Origin: Echiichthys vipera
Taxonomy: Eukaryota > Chordata > Actinopteri > Perciformes > Trachinidae
Length of the DNA: 64,000 bases
Assembly (NCBI GenBank): GCA_963691815.1
Contig: OY829648.1
Location: forward strand, 9,467,389 to 9,531,388
Direction of reading: 5' to 3'
A program made the translations under genes and the position numbers. How positions within the stretch are numbered: position 1 is the stretch's first letter; each line of letters opens with the position of its first letter. The notes under the pieces were generated by a model that made no database searches, had not been told where the DNA came from, and worked only from the letters and a program-made list of their open reading frames with translations. Positions 12,262 to 49,857 of the stretch are shown here, piece by piece.

Positions 12262-13380
12262 AGTAACAGTTTCGAAGATCTCTGTTTTGGTCTCGTTAGT
12301 GGCACCTGTGTTGATAAGCGGTAATCGCAGGTGTGTTTTACAGATCCCTTTTTATGGAGAACAAAATAGTCAGAGAAGAGCGACTCCCAGTTTGTAATAC
12401 TGCAAGTACAAGGGCTTTCATGAGTGGGTCATGGCTCAGTCACCATTGTGTGATCTCACTCGGCAAAATTTATCCAAATTAAAATCTTGATTATTACTTT
12501 AACTTCTGTCAAGACAGTAAATAAGCTTATTAACGGAAATGTTTCATATGTTCTTCCCCTTCTTCATATTGCTGCTAATAGAAATACTGCATAATCACAA
12601 ATGCTAGAAATAATGAGTCATCACTGTCAACTGGAATGGGCTGAGCTTTAATGCCTTTCCCTAATCAGGTTCTTTACACAGCTTGTAAAAAACAGACAAG
12701 AGTGTGGGAAGTCACAAAAAAAAGGTGTTCTTCATTTCCGCCCAGCTCTCCCAAATGAAACGTCAAAGATCAGAGAGGGTGTTTCATTGAAATATTAACA
12801 CAGGTGATCAGAAAGTCTCTCAGGCTTCATCTGGACTAACTCTGCCGACACTCCTGCAACCTGCTCTGTGTTTCCGACTGCTTGGATGATTCAAACCAGC
12901 AGCAGTAAGAAAAAAAAGGAAAGGCTCCCTTAATTTGCCCCATGTGGCCAGAGAGAAGAAAAGAGAGTGAAGGTGTCAAAAAACGGTTTCCTAGCTGGTT
13001 CACTGGACAGTAATGGAGCTGATTTGACCGTGTTACAAAGTGCTTCACCGTTCACATCAAGGGGAGACAGCAGAGGTCATGGTAAGGATATGAAAGGGGA
13101 TGTAAGTCTTTCCAGGTGTCCATGACCCAAAAAGGGAAGAGAAAGAAAAGAGGATGATAAAATCCTCAGGTGAAAAATAAAAACGACATTTTTTCCACAG
13201 AATAAACTTTTCGGAGAGAGAATAGAAAGAGGACTGCGCTTGATGCAGGCTTCCTCATTTGTTTGAAATGGTTATGAATGAGTGCGGTGGCCCCACCCCA
13301 CCCTCCACCCCCAACCCCCACCCCTCTCTCTTTCAACCCCCTAGATGCTGGCCCTGCCCAGGATAAAATGCAGGGCAACT
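12262..13380. other. Intergenic DNA upstream of fgf22
   Basis: No gene is supported. A GATAAAA stretch near 13362, followed by (GACT)n at about 13407-13430 and CT/CA-rich sequence, marks the likely approach to the fgf22 5' end, but no promoter element can be called firmly. Confidence 0.45.
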
Positions 13381-13499
13381 CAGCCGGTGCCTCCACAGAA
13401 GAGAGGACTGACTGACTGACTGACTGACTGCACACAGCAGAGCGTGAGGCCGTTCACTTACTGCTTCACTGCCCCGTGCTAGCTGACACACACTCACTG

Positions 13500-13798
13500 A
13501 CTGCCGCTCACTCTGACACACAGACACACTCTCACAGCCTTTCTCTCTCTGTCTCTCTCTCTCTGTCGCAAACACACACCGGCTCTCTCCCTCCCATACT
13601 TGCTCACTCCCTCTCTTTCTCTCTCCCTCTCTCTTTCTCTCAGTATCACACACTCACACACATTCGCACACATACACACACAGTCACCAACCCTCATTCA
13701 ACTCCCTCTCAGCCACGGGTCAGCAGCTCAGACAGGCACCTTGTTCCTGTTCAGCTGGAAAGAGTAGAGCATCGCAAGGTGCACACACACATACTTAA

Positions 13799-13834
<36 letters not shown>

Positions 13835-13900
13835 ACACATATCCATACACAAACAGACAAACATACACACACACACACACAAACCCACACACACATGCAC
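13500..13900. repeat. CT- and CA-rich low-complexity tract in the fgf22 5' flank
   Basis: Runs of CTCTCT (about 13540-13645) and two CA tracts (13800-13829 and about 13866-13880) lie 400-750 bases before the fgf22 ATG. Long ORFs across it on both strands (His/Thr/Ser-rich or Arg/Glu-rich) are artefacts of the simple sequence. Confidence 0.85.
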
Positions 13901-14221
13901 ATCCTCATACAGCCCAGGACTTTATCTGTGGTACGGGAAAGAAGACCTCAGTCCAAGGAGGAGAACAAACAGAGGAACAAGGAACTTTTAAAGGTGGATT
14001 CATAACATTACAACACTTCTTGAAAGGATCGGACAAATACAATCGAAAACCAGACTGAAGATGACAAGCCTGTCGCTGTAGGAAGGCCTGCTGTCAGCCC
14101 AACGTAGAGATTGGTCATCTGTGACATCCAGAGGATCTGTGAGTGCCATTTCCCTCCCTTCTCTCTTCAGGACTCCCACCCTCTTGTCATCTCTCCACTG
14201 GGACATCTCCCCATCATCAGC

Positions 14222-14260
14222 ATGTCTACAGCTTGCACAAGGTGCACCTTGGGAGTCTGA
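14222..14260 (+). promoter_or_regulatory. Upstream ORF (12 codons) just before the fgf22 start
   Basis: An ATG at 14222 opens a frame encoding MSTACTRCTLGV, which stops at TGA 14258-14260. This is six bases before the strong Kozak start CCCACCATG of the main frame. If it lies in the 5' UTR, it could lower translation of the growth factor. The transcript start is not known from sequence. Confidence 0.4.
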
Positions 14261-14266
14261 CCCACC

Positions 14267-39722
<25,456 letters not shown>

Positions 39723-41380
39723 CTGCCCAAGTCTGAACTCTGACCAGCAATTGGCAGCCTCACCTACCTTCTCACACTAGTGTTGACCTAGCCGTGACGG
39801 CGATCTTTATTTTCATTACTCCATCCTCCTGTCACATAAATGTACATTTGTTGAGGGTTGTAACATTTGTAGAGTTAGTATACTATGTACCTTTAAGTTA
39901 TTTTCTAATGATGTTCAGTAATACAGTAAATATACAGTAGAATTATACTATCTCCAGGCTACAGTATCTTACTGTGTGTCTGAAGTGCATGTAAAGTGGT
40001 GTTTGGGTGACTCAAAGGCTGTTAGAGGACTTAAAAAGGGACAGCAAGGCTTGGAAACAACACAATGTGGCTCACCTGTTTGTTATTTTGCCTATTTTAG
40101 ATGCTCAGCTCAATAAGCACGGAAGCATCTGGTACAGCAGATATTAACATTTCATTTTAAGTATCAATGTTAAAAATGAAGCAACTTTGAAATAACGACA
40201 AATCAGGGCCATAGCTAGAGGACACTGGTGTCTTCTGTATTTCTGAAGGCTTCTGGTGGGTTGGGGTTAATTTTTTTTTTTTTAATCAAACTATGTTCAA
40301 CACATATTTCATCCCATGTTGAACTATCTGAGGTTTTGTTGATCCAATCAAGTTAGGTGATATAGTTCTCTTTCATACTTTTATTTGGTGAAATATGCAT
40401 AAAACCCACAAATAGAGGAAAAGGGTGACCAATAGCACTGATTGGGGGGGGTGCTTAAACTTATGACCTTACTATTTCTAACATCCTGGCTATGGCCCTG
40501 CTACAAATCTAACATCTTGACTGTTGCTTGGAATATACTGTACTGACACTACTGGAAAAGAGACACTGATCTGCACCTGAACTGTACAGATGAGATGAAC
40601 ATCTATCAACTCATCGAAAAATTTACTGTTCTGTCTGTATATGTCAACTTGTGACAAGAACACAACAGAGACTAAGCTATACTACAGGGATAACATGCTG
40701 GATTTTCTGAGATGACCTTTGTATGTTTGTGCATGCTTCTATTGGAACGCTTCTCCCATTCAACAACCCATAGCTAATAGACTAGGAATCAGTATCGGGA
40801 AAAAGATGCTCTTTGCCTTAGTTCAGTCGTGAAATAATACTATACGTTTTGAGTAATTTAATGCATTATAGCAGCCATAGGCAAAAGAGATGTCACATAG
40901 CAGCCACTTCATTAATGTTTTACACAGTAGTAAATTGTTATTACATACCGCCTCTCTGTTAAGTCTTGCTAACATTTTCTCAACAACACGGCTGTTGCTA
41001 ATAGATCATTTAATATATTTAAAACATTTTGTACTCTTTAACTGTTTGAAGTTGATGTTTATTGTTATTGTCGACTTTTTGTGTTGGATTGTAGTCATAC
41101 TGTTAAAAAAAGAAGGAGAAGGGAAAAAAGTAATCGTATCCAAGTCCATGTAAAGCTCATTTTGTATGGTATTACTACTGGATATTGGTACATTTGTGAT
41201 CCACTTATCATCATCATTAAACAGCCGTCAGCTATAGGCCAGTAATAGAGGGTTGTATATAAGGCCAAAGTCTCAGAACAAACAGTCTTTAGATTGATTT
41301 CAGCAAAATAAAAATCATTTGAGTGCCTTGGTCCATGCTGAGTTTGGTAAACTTCAATAAAAAATGTGGATAAATCATGA
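39723..41380 (+). other. fgf22: Likely fgf22 3' UTR
   Basis: About 1.6 kb of non-coding sequence after the TAG stop, ending near two canonical AATAAA signals at 41307-41312 and 41356-41361. The length is inferred, since no transcript data are available. Confidence 0.5.
41356..41361 (+). terminator. Polyadenylation signal AATAAA, probable for fgf22
   Basis: A canonical hexamer in ACTTCAATAAAAAATG; a second one lies about 50 bases upstream. Confidence 0.45.
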
Positions 41381-42009
41381 GTCACGGCTCACTCCCTTAT
41401 GCTAGCAAGCCTTTTTGAAATCATGTCTAACGTGCAAAAAGTGTCATTTTAATCTTGTCTCATACATGGCACTGATTGTTAAGTGTTGGTAACATCTCCA
41501 TCAGAGCTCTGCGACATAATCCTCCTCCTCATCATAATTATGACAAAACTCACAGCAGGAGAGGCGTTGATGTGGAGGACCTCCCTGTGTCTGATGAAAG
41601 CTCCGCGGTTATGAACTATGCACCCGAGCATCAAGGTCACACAGACGAGCCCTCCAGTGGCACAGGAGGCCACTCTGTCTTTTCAGTGAACAGAAAGGAG
41701 AGTCGGGGATGAATAATGGCCCTTTGGGGTGAATAAAGGCCAACCTTTCAGCCTGTCATAATGTGAGATTACTGTGACGGGGTACATGTCTGGTCAGAAT
41801 GGTGTGAAGTCACACTGTAGTTCAGCTCCAAAGGTCTGGGTGCAGCACACAAATATCAGTATGGGGGGTCTGGCAGTACTGTTGCCAAGCAAATGTCATT
41901 GTCCTCAGCTGCGCGCCCTTGAGGGATTGTTACATTTTGAAAAGTAAAGACTACTTGTGACTGTTCCATTTTGTTGCTGTTGTATTGAAACTGTAAAATA
42001 TAGTCATAG

Positions 42010-42400
42010 GCATGAAGTCATTTAAAGGGAAAGTTTGGCATTTAGGAAAATTTGCTTATTCGCCTGCCTAGAGTTAGATGAGGAGATTGATGCTACTTTG
42101 ATGTTTGTACGCTGAAAATATAAAGTTGCCACGAGCAGAAAGCTTACTTAGCTTAGCACAAATACTTGAAACTGTGGGAAATGGCTAGCCTGGATTTATC
42201 CAAAGATATCAAAATCAGCCTACCAACACCTCAAAAGGTCACTAATTAAAAACGCATCTCAATGTTTTACCCATACTAATGTCTATGCATAAAAAAGTAT
42301 AGAAATTACCAGTTGCTTGGCAATCAGCAGAGACCATAGAAGTAATTAATTCAATTCCTACACTTTGGTTTTTGTACAGGCTAGCAGTACCATATTTCCT
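42010..42400. repeat. Dispersed repeat with TTAGCTTAGC block, copy 2
   Basis: The order is TTAGATGAGGAGATTGATGC, CTTACTTAGCTTAGCACAAA, GGCTAGCCTGGATTTATCCA, AAAATCAGCCTACCAACACC and a Tyr-free tail ending GGTTTTTGTACAGG. It shares the same order with the copies near 11380 and 46390. Confidence 0.6.
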
Positions 42401-43149
42401 ATCATTGTGCTACAGGCAGAATATAGAGATTATTTGACATATATTTCAGTGTTTATATAATAAATAATATATAGCTGTGCAAAACACAGTACCTTTCAGT
42501 TTTACAGGTGTCTCTGAACATATGATCGTTATCCAACCCTCAGCTGGCACAGACACACTAAAACATGCATGCCACAAAGTAATCCCATTTTCTGCCTGTT
42601 CTCTCAATTGACTCGCCTCTTTGTCAGTGTGTCCTCCATCTTTTCGCTTCTACCTCTCCTCTTTTAACCATCCAAGAATCTCTCTTTTATTTCTTGGCCT
42701 GAGGGTGCGACTGCCTGTTGGTGCCAATTCCAGGGACACCAAATGGGAGCTGTAATTATCATTGCTCCACCACTGTCCTGTCAGTGTGCTCGCCAGCAAA
42801 ACAAGAGGGATCCTTTGGAAGTCCTGATCAAAAGCTTTGGCCTTTGATCACGAAGCAAAAGGAAAAACCTAAACACTGTGCAAAATCAACGAGGAATGTC
42901 CCAAAGAGAGCCCAGGAGAATGGAAATGACAGCCATCCAGAAGACATCCTCAGCTCCTCTTCTGCCATGATGTGTTGATGTCAGGGGCACAGGTGTTTGG
43001 GCTGTGTTTGATGTGATCGGTGTAAGCAGAGGACTGAGAGAGTGAGTCATGCAATGATGCTGTTGCTAAAGTGCCATATAGCACCTGGTAGGCTGCACAG
43101 CATCATGTGTTTATGTTTCTGCAAAGGCTTCCTGTAAATGTCTTCCCAC

Positions 43150-43598
43150 TTAAAGGTCCCATACTATATGCTCATTTTCCGGGGCATACGTTTGTTTTTT
43201 TGGGGGGGGGGTTACATGATACAACAACACATTATTTTTCTCATGCCGTTTGTGGAATTTACCTGTACTTGCCGTACATCTGAAACGCTCCGCTTTAGCG
43301 CCTGTCTCTTTAAGGGCCTTCCTGAAAAAGCCCAGTCTGCTCTGATTGGTCACTGTTTCTGGGTCTTCCGCATCCATGCTCTTGGCATCTCTGCGTCGTC
43401 ATGTCAGCTGGGGAACGTATATATATATTTCTAATTGTGACATCACAACTGTACAGAAGTCCTGACGGCTCGTTTAAAGGCACAGTTTCTGAATACGGAC
43501 TGTGTGCATTTCTCTGTAGATTTAAAAGCCCCTACACCTGCTTTATAATTTCAAAAAAAGTCATGGAAATCTCAACTTTTACAATTTGTGACCTTTAA
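43150..43598 (+). mobile_element. Full-length MITE of the AAAGGTCCCATA family, TTAA-flanked
   Basis: The left boundary is TTAAAGGTCCCATACTATAT and the right boundary ACAATTTGTGACCTTTAA, both with TTAA at the edge (43150-43153 and 43595-43598). There are no open frames with transposase features. It serves as reference for the copies at 6396-6943 and 18513-18725. TTAA suggests piggyBac-type mobilisation, with moderate confidence. Confidence 0.7.
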
Positions 43599-44365
43599 AA
43601 CACCATGAAGCGCGACACATCTTCACATCAGCACATGCGTGAAAACATTACTCGGATAAAGGTAGTCTGCATGACCCAATGAGAAAAGTGTATAGAGAAG
43701 GTTACCTTGACTGCTTCAAAATTAATTTGCAGCTGAGTGACATAAAAAAGTAATAATAGAAGCCCATTTTGAGGGCCTTAGCCAAAATCTACAGGGGCAC
43801 AAGTCATGCTGCTTCAACGACAACAAACCACAGCCCCTGGAACCTTTGAAACCCTGTGTGGTCATTTTCTCTCACAGTTACTGAAAAGAACTGTGGTGGG
43901 TGGGAAAGAAAAAAAGAGCCCCTCGCCACTCATAATACCAATCTTATGTATGTAGACGAAAATGGGAGGAATGGGAGGGGTTGTGGGGTGGCAGACGGAC
44001 TAAGGCACAATTTTAAAGCGCTTATTGAATTGCCATTACAGCTCCTGAGACTAATTGTGGCTGTTGTGTGTCTCTCGGTGGCCTAGGGGGCTCTGGAGTG
44101 GCCCTGTATGCTCTTACTCAGTGGGGTTTTCAAACCGAGTGGCCCTGAAAGAGAACAGGACCACCGTAGATCAATGGCAAACCTTTCACTCTTTCACAGG
44201 CCCTCGCTAATCCTTCTCATTTGTCTGCCATTTGTTGAGGCACATTCACAGCTCCCTGAATTTAGGATTAGGCCTTGTTTTGTTACAAAAACAGCCCAAG
44301 TTATAATGCTGAATAGATGGACTAAAGGGTGGACGATGATGAGTGTGTATGTGAGTTTGTGAACA

Positions 44366-44373
44366 TGTGTGTG

Positions 44374-44467
<94 letters not shown>
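44366..44467. repeat. (TG)n microsatellite, about 47 units
   Basis: A nearly uninterrupted TG run of about 100 bases; the long ORFs across it are artefacts. Confidence 0.97.
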
Positions 44468-44470
<3 letters not shown>

Positions 44471-46389
44471 AGTGTTCATCAGGTATAAGCTATGTTTATG
44501 CCCTATTCTTGAGAATACAGAACCTCTTTATCGTTAATCCCATTTTTAGTGATAAGTGGTGTAAATACGATGGTTAGTAGTTCTCATTTAATGTTCATAC
44601 AGCAACGCAGATCAAAATATTTGCAGGCGTTTTCTGCACATTGTATTGAGTGATGTGAAACAATACCATGTTATAGTGTGACAACTTTGTATTTATGTGG
44701 GACCAGAGGTGGCAATTTGAAATTTGCATTGTAAGGTCAATAAAAATACATCTGTATGAATTTAACCGGTTTGTTTCGTCTTTTTTCTTTTTCTTTCAAA
44801 ATGTATGTGGTACAATTTAGCTCTGTTCAAACTCTTAGAACTTTCTTTTTCCAGAGATACAAACAAACCAGGCCGCCGGGGTACAATTCTGGCATTGTAC
44901 GTTTATGCAAACCACAGATAGGTTGAATATCAACGTTTTGGATGCAACCTGTTCTTATTACCTACTTATCTCATATGGACACATTGTACAATGTAGTGTC
45001 CACAGACCATGGTAGTGACGCCCCAATTTTAAACACACAATAAAATGTTGTGATTTCAAAGAATAGCTTCTTGTTCAGGTTTAAGAACGATCATATTTTG
45101 GGTTAAAAAAAAAGAAGTTATTTTGTAATGTAACTTAAGTTTAACCTTCATACGGGACATGAACCACGGTCTCCTGGGTGAGAATCTGGTGTGTGTATGA
45201 CCCATCCGTCCACTGGACTTATTCGCTAAAAGGAAGTTTAACGCTCATGGGTGTTTAATATTGACGTGGATGGTTTTACATTGGAGACAGTTGAAAGCCT
45301 GGTGCATCTCATACAGACGCCTAAAGGGTGTAAATATGTAGACGCTATAGAAGAAATGTGCATTCAGTTATGCAGAAAAATACATCTAGACTACTTGATG
45401 GGTGGCATGAATCAAGTTTAGAATTTGTTTTAGATCTTTAAAGCTACAAATGTGAGGGGAATATCAGGTTTAAGGAGGTTAAAGGTCACTAAATTAAATT
45501 GTCTCTACTTAACAATTGTATCACTTAAGTTACTGTTAGCATTGCTCTGTGTCATAAATAAAAATACAAGCCTTTAAACAGTTGCATGCGCTGTTTTTCA
45601 TAAATACTCTCCACTTCGTCTGAGAGCAAAGACAGAGTTAACTCTCCTGCGTTCCTATCAAAATAAATGTTTCATAAGAGAGAGGAAACACATGAACAAA
45701 TTGATTCATCACAGTCAAATACCTGCAAAGGAAATGCAGTTTCATTAAAGTTGCAATGATTCCCTTTGAAGCATAGAGTTTGTCCTCATTGTGCTGCGTC
45801 TGAACCTGAGACTGTGCTCAGACAGTCTTGGCAGCCCGCAACAGAGCCATCAGACTGAGGCATTCTCATCACTGAGTGGATTAGTGTTCATGTCTGAAGC
45901 CACTTACTGGACATTAGACAGGGCCGCTGAGTGGCACATGCGCCACATTTCCCCTAAAGCCCTGCCATGCCACACCGCAGGTATGTGGTGCTGACCGGCC
46001 AAACCCCATGTTGGGCATTCTCTGGATGCCTGCAGTGCTGCCAGACACTGGGAGACAAGGTGAAGAGGTGGATGGATGATTGTGTGAATCATAATGGATG
46101 AGAGGAAACATAAGGAAAGTATATGAGTGAATCTCATATGGGTGGATAAACAGGAAAGAGTATATTAGCACTGTACTGTATAGTTAAGAAAATGAGAATT
46201 ACTTGTTAGGTTTAAAATTAGGGAGAGACAGAGTGCAGACAGATGTCATGGTTACAGTGTGTGGATGCGTGGTGACATTTGACTAAATTGCTATATCGGT
46301 GGCAAATGAGCGTTTTATGGCACAAAACAGCAATTTAAAAGAATACAAATGTGATTATTCACTTTCAGAAGAATAATACCACTGTGTAT

Positions 46390-46690
46390 CAAAAAGCTAA
46401 ACTCAACAGATACTTAGCATAGCATAGCATAGCATAGCATAGCATAGCATAGCATAGCATAGCATAGCATAGCATAGCATGGCGTAAAGCCCAGACACAA
46501 GGACACACAGCTAGTCTGGTTCTGTGCAAAGGTAAAAAAAAAAAAAAAAAGGAATCTAGCTACACGCACCTATAAAGCTTACTTATTAAGACATTTTATA
46601 AATTAAGTTATAAGCTGTAAGTGTAAAAGCAGCGGCAGGGGTTATAGGTTATGCTGAAACTGTTTCTTGGAGCAGTAACTTCCTAATGTC
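46390..46690. repeat. Dispersed repeat with AGC-T block, copy 3, carrying a pentamer satellite
   Basis: It shares CAGCTAGTCTGGTTCTGTGC, GCAAAGGTAAAAA and the AGTAACTTCCTAATGTCATC-type tail with the other copies. The TTAGCTTAGC block has been replaced by the expanded AGCAT array. Confidence 0.55.
46416..46480. repeat. (AGCAT)13 pentanucleotide microsatellite
   Basis: Thirteen perfect AGCAT units in 65 bases, located where the parent repeat has its AGCTTAGC-like block, so it probably arose by slippage inside that element. Confidence 0.97.
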
Positions 46691-48329
46691 ATCATGCCAA
46701 GCAAATAGTTGAGAGTCAAGACTAAACAGATGTCATATAATGTGTTAAAAAGGGAGCTTTAAAGGTGCTGGAAAGAAGATTTCAATTACTAAACTTTGGG
46801 CAGAGCCAGACTTCCACTTTCTTTGCTAACGTAAGCTAATTAGCTGCTGTGTGCAACTTCAGTATAGTGACACCTACTAGACAACTACAACAAAGGTGTG
46901 TCTTTTCAATATTTTATAGGTGTTTATGTGTCTGTCTGTCTGTCTGTGGCCAGATTTTGTCACCACAATAAAGAGGGGGGTGACTAAATCTGCAAAATAC
47001 AGTCATGAAACATTAAGAGTGTGAAAGTGAGAGCAAGACCGACTTCGGAAAGAGCTGTGATTGTTCACTTTACGGCCCGATCTGGCGCCGCGGCTGGTAT
47101 CATCACATCACAAGATGGTCTCTACTTTAGGAGTTGCTGTTTGTCAGAACTGGTTTTATGTCTACCATAATTTCACTCTTAGTTTAGTGTTACTTTAGCC
47201 TTGGGAGACACGTGTGGGCAGCACAGGCCAAACATCAATAGATCTCTTTATTTATTGTAGCTTCAACTTCTGGCTGTGATGCTATGATGAACATCTTGGG
47301 GCAACCTTTTTACGCAGGTGAGAGAATTGCACTTCTCCTGTGACTGGTAGAATGTCAAAATATAGGGATATTATCAAAATGGAAGAATATAGAAAGAAGA
47401 CCACGGAAAGGGTGGTGGAAGCCTAAAGGGGCACAGACCATCTCCTATATAGTTTGGCTAGCTGAGGTAGGCCAACCACATGTTGGCCAACGTCCCAGTC
47501 AACATCATAAGGTTGTCTTTGGCTGTTAGTGACTGGAAAAGACCAAAGTCGGTGCTGCTTCATGCAAAGTTTTAAACCGTGCCAAAGCCTATCCACCCTG
47601 CCCCTCAAGCCCCGCTGTGTGAAGTAATTCTTCATGCCAGTGAAACCAGACAGACTCTGTGTTTTGTCACTGCATGCATGGGGATACCTTTTCAACACTG
47701 CAGTGTTTTTTAATCCAAAGATTAACAGGTGGATATTCCTTCTTAAAAGCACTTTTTTTTCATGATCAATTGGATTAAAAACTGGGGGCTGTTTCAAACA
47801 ATTAGCATTTCCTCTGTCAAGGTCTGTCATCGTGTCATAGGAAAAAGGACTTGACACCAGCTGGAAAACTGGACGCTCGATTTACTCCAACTATGAGTCT
47901 GTAAGGGACCAATCTTCCACTCAAATCCTGGCTAAACCTAGAGTTTAAAAACAAGTTGTAGGCCTACATAATGTTACTTTGTTCTTTACCATAGCCGTGG
48001 ATGTAGACATGTATGTGGAACAGTAACAGTGAAATTTAGACTGAAGGCATTCTAGCAAGACAGCTGTGTCTAGACAAGCTGTGGGGACCAATGACAAATC
48101 CCTCCTGGATGGACACATTTCTTTACTATGATTTGAAAACACAAGACAATAGGTTTCGTGCAAGACCATTTTAGTATTCTTATCTTTGTACGGTGGGCTC
48201 GTACGTGTGTCACTTTAGATTCAGCAAACTTCAGATAACTGCGTAAATGACCACCTTCAACATGATGAATGCCACCTGTGCATAAATGAACACACATTCA
48301 TGAGAATTGTAAATTAGCATAATTAACAC

Positions 48330-48515
48330 CATTAATGAATTGGATTTTATATAGCGCCTTTCTCAGTACTCAAGGCACTTTACAGAGTCCTACTACATGG
48401 TGAACTACGATAGTAGTTGCCCAAGGACACAACGACCATGACACATGTAGGGCAGGGCAGGGATCGAACTACGACTCTTCGGACATTGGCCGACTGAGCC
48501 CCATATTACCATATA
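48330..48515. repeat. Probable dispersed repeat (TTATATAGCGCCTTTCTC type)
   Basis: It starts TTTTATATAGCGCCTTTCTC, continues with CAAGGCACTTTACAGAG, and carries GGGATCGAACTACGACTC, which resembles a tRNA-type B box. It may be SINE-related. Only one copy is in the window, so the call depends on memory of fish repeats. Confidence 0.4.
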
Positions 48516-49668
48516 AGGCAGCGTCCTGCCTCATATGCCCTATTAAAGGCCTGCTTTTGGCGATCAAGTCAATCATTTCTACAGCATCAGCAGCAGAGTT
48601 ACCTGCTAAAGCCAAGGAATGGTAAAAATAATGAGTGCTGTTAATGCTGTGTCACCTGAGGATCATCATCAGAAGTGGTTTGATATGAAAATGGCCGTTA
48701 AAAAAAATCTCTCCACAGCAAGGCAATCGATGTCTCGAATGGGAGGGGGTCAAATATTTTGAACTGTTTTGCAGTTTGAGATGTCCATACTGATATTGTA
48801 GTGTTATACAATAGCATCAATAGTTCATTAAAAAAAAAGTTATTAGGTAGTAGGAAAAACTAAACAGTATAATGTCAACATAACTATGAAGTGTAATTTA
48901 TATAGGATTTTGAAACTCAAAATTGCTTCAAAGTAATGACATGTACAATCTACCGACCACTCGTCAGTAGGTCAGGACCACTTGTGAACCACTAAGAGAA
49001 AATTCAAAATATGAGAAAATTGGTTAATGCGGAAAGTTCTCCTAAATCCCAAGCCACTTACAAACGAATCTGTTCGTATGAGCGGTTCTCGCATGAGGCC
49101 CAATGAAACTAATGTCTTTCTCAATGTTTCTATCTACAGCAGGCCGTCCTCAGCTCATAACATATTCACCTGCAGTGTTCATCACTTCTGAAACGATCAA
49201 ACACTCAAACACAGAGGCTGTCAACCACATTTAGTCAAATTAGTCATAACCAGAAAGAAAGAGTCAAACTAGAGTTAACTATGATGACGGCATGTTCCAT
49301 ACTGACATTTACATTAAACTAAAATGACCACTAATGAGCTAGAAAACAAAACAATGTAGTAGCTATCCAGCATGATGCAGTGCTTTCTCCCATCCTGTTC
49401 TGCACTTCTGAAGCCTCAGCACCACACTCACGACGTAACGTATTTGCTCGGGAGCTGCAGACTGGAGAATTCAAATTTATTGGGTCTTTGATGCTCTCAG
49501 GTCATGTGTGTCATTCCCAAACCAGGAAGACTCTGTTGCTGTTTATCAGAAATGTAGATTTTAAGCATTGCATCACATAATCATGATATTAGTTGCCTTT
49601 TTTGCTATGGATATCTGCTACATGCTTCTATGTCAAAAATATTTTTTTTAATATGCTAGTTATAGTAC

Positions 49669-49857
49669 ATTCATTCATTCATTCATCTTCAGCCGCTTGT
49701 CCCTGTCGGGGTCGCAGGGGGGCTGGAGACGATCCCAGGTGACATCGGGCGTGAGGCGGGTTACACCCTGGACAGGACGCCAGTCTATCACAGGGCCCAG
49801 AGACTCGCACAGAGACAGACAACCTTTCACACGGGCTATTTAGAGTCATCAATTAAG
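49669..49857 (-). repeat. L2-like repeat fragment, copy 2
   Basis: (CATT)n tail, CTTCAGCCGCTTGTCCCTG, GGACAGGACGCCAGTCTATC and TAGAGTCATCAATTAA. It is 5'-truncated relative to the copy at 57954. Confidence 0.8.

Noticed and set aside
13333..13991. Long ORFs on both strands near the fgf22 5' end
   Set aside because: They cover CT- and CA-rich simple sequence; the composition (His/Thr/Ser or Arg/Glu) comes from the repeat.
41476..41712. 78-codon ORF just past the fgf22 3' end
   Set aside because: No recognisable domain, signal or splice context, and low-complexity residues; likely chance.
48466..48490. Possible tRNA gene from the B-box-like GGGATCGAACTACGACTC
   Set aside because: No cloverleaf arms or anticodon stem could be folded around it; it lies in a dispersed repeat.
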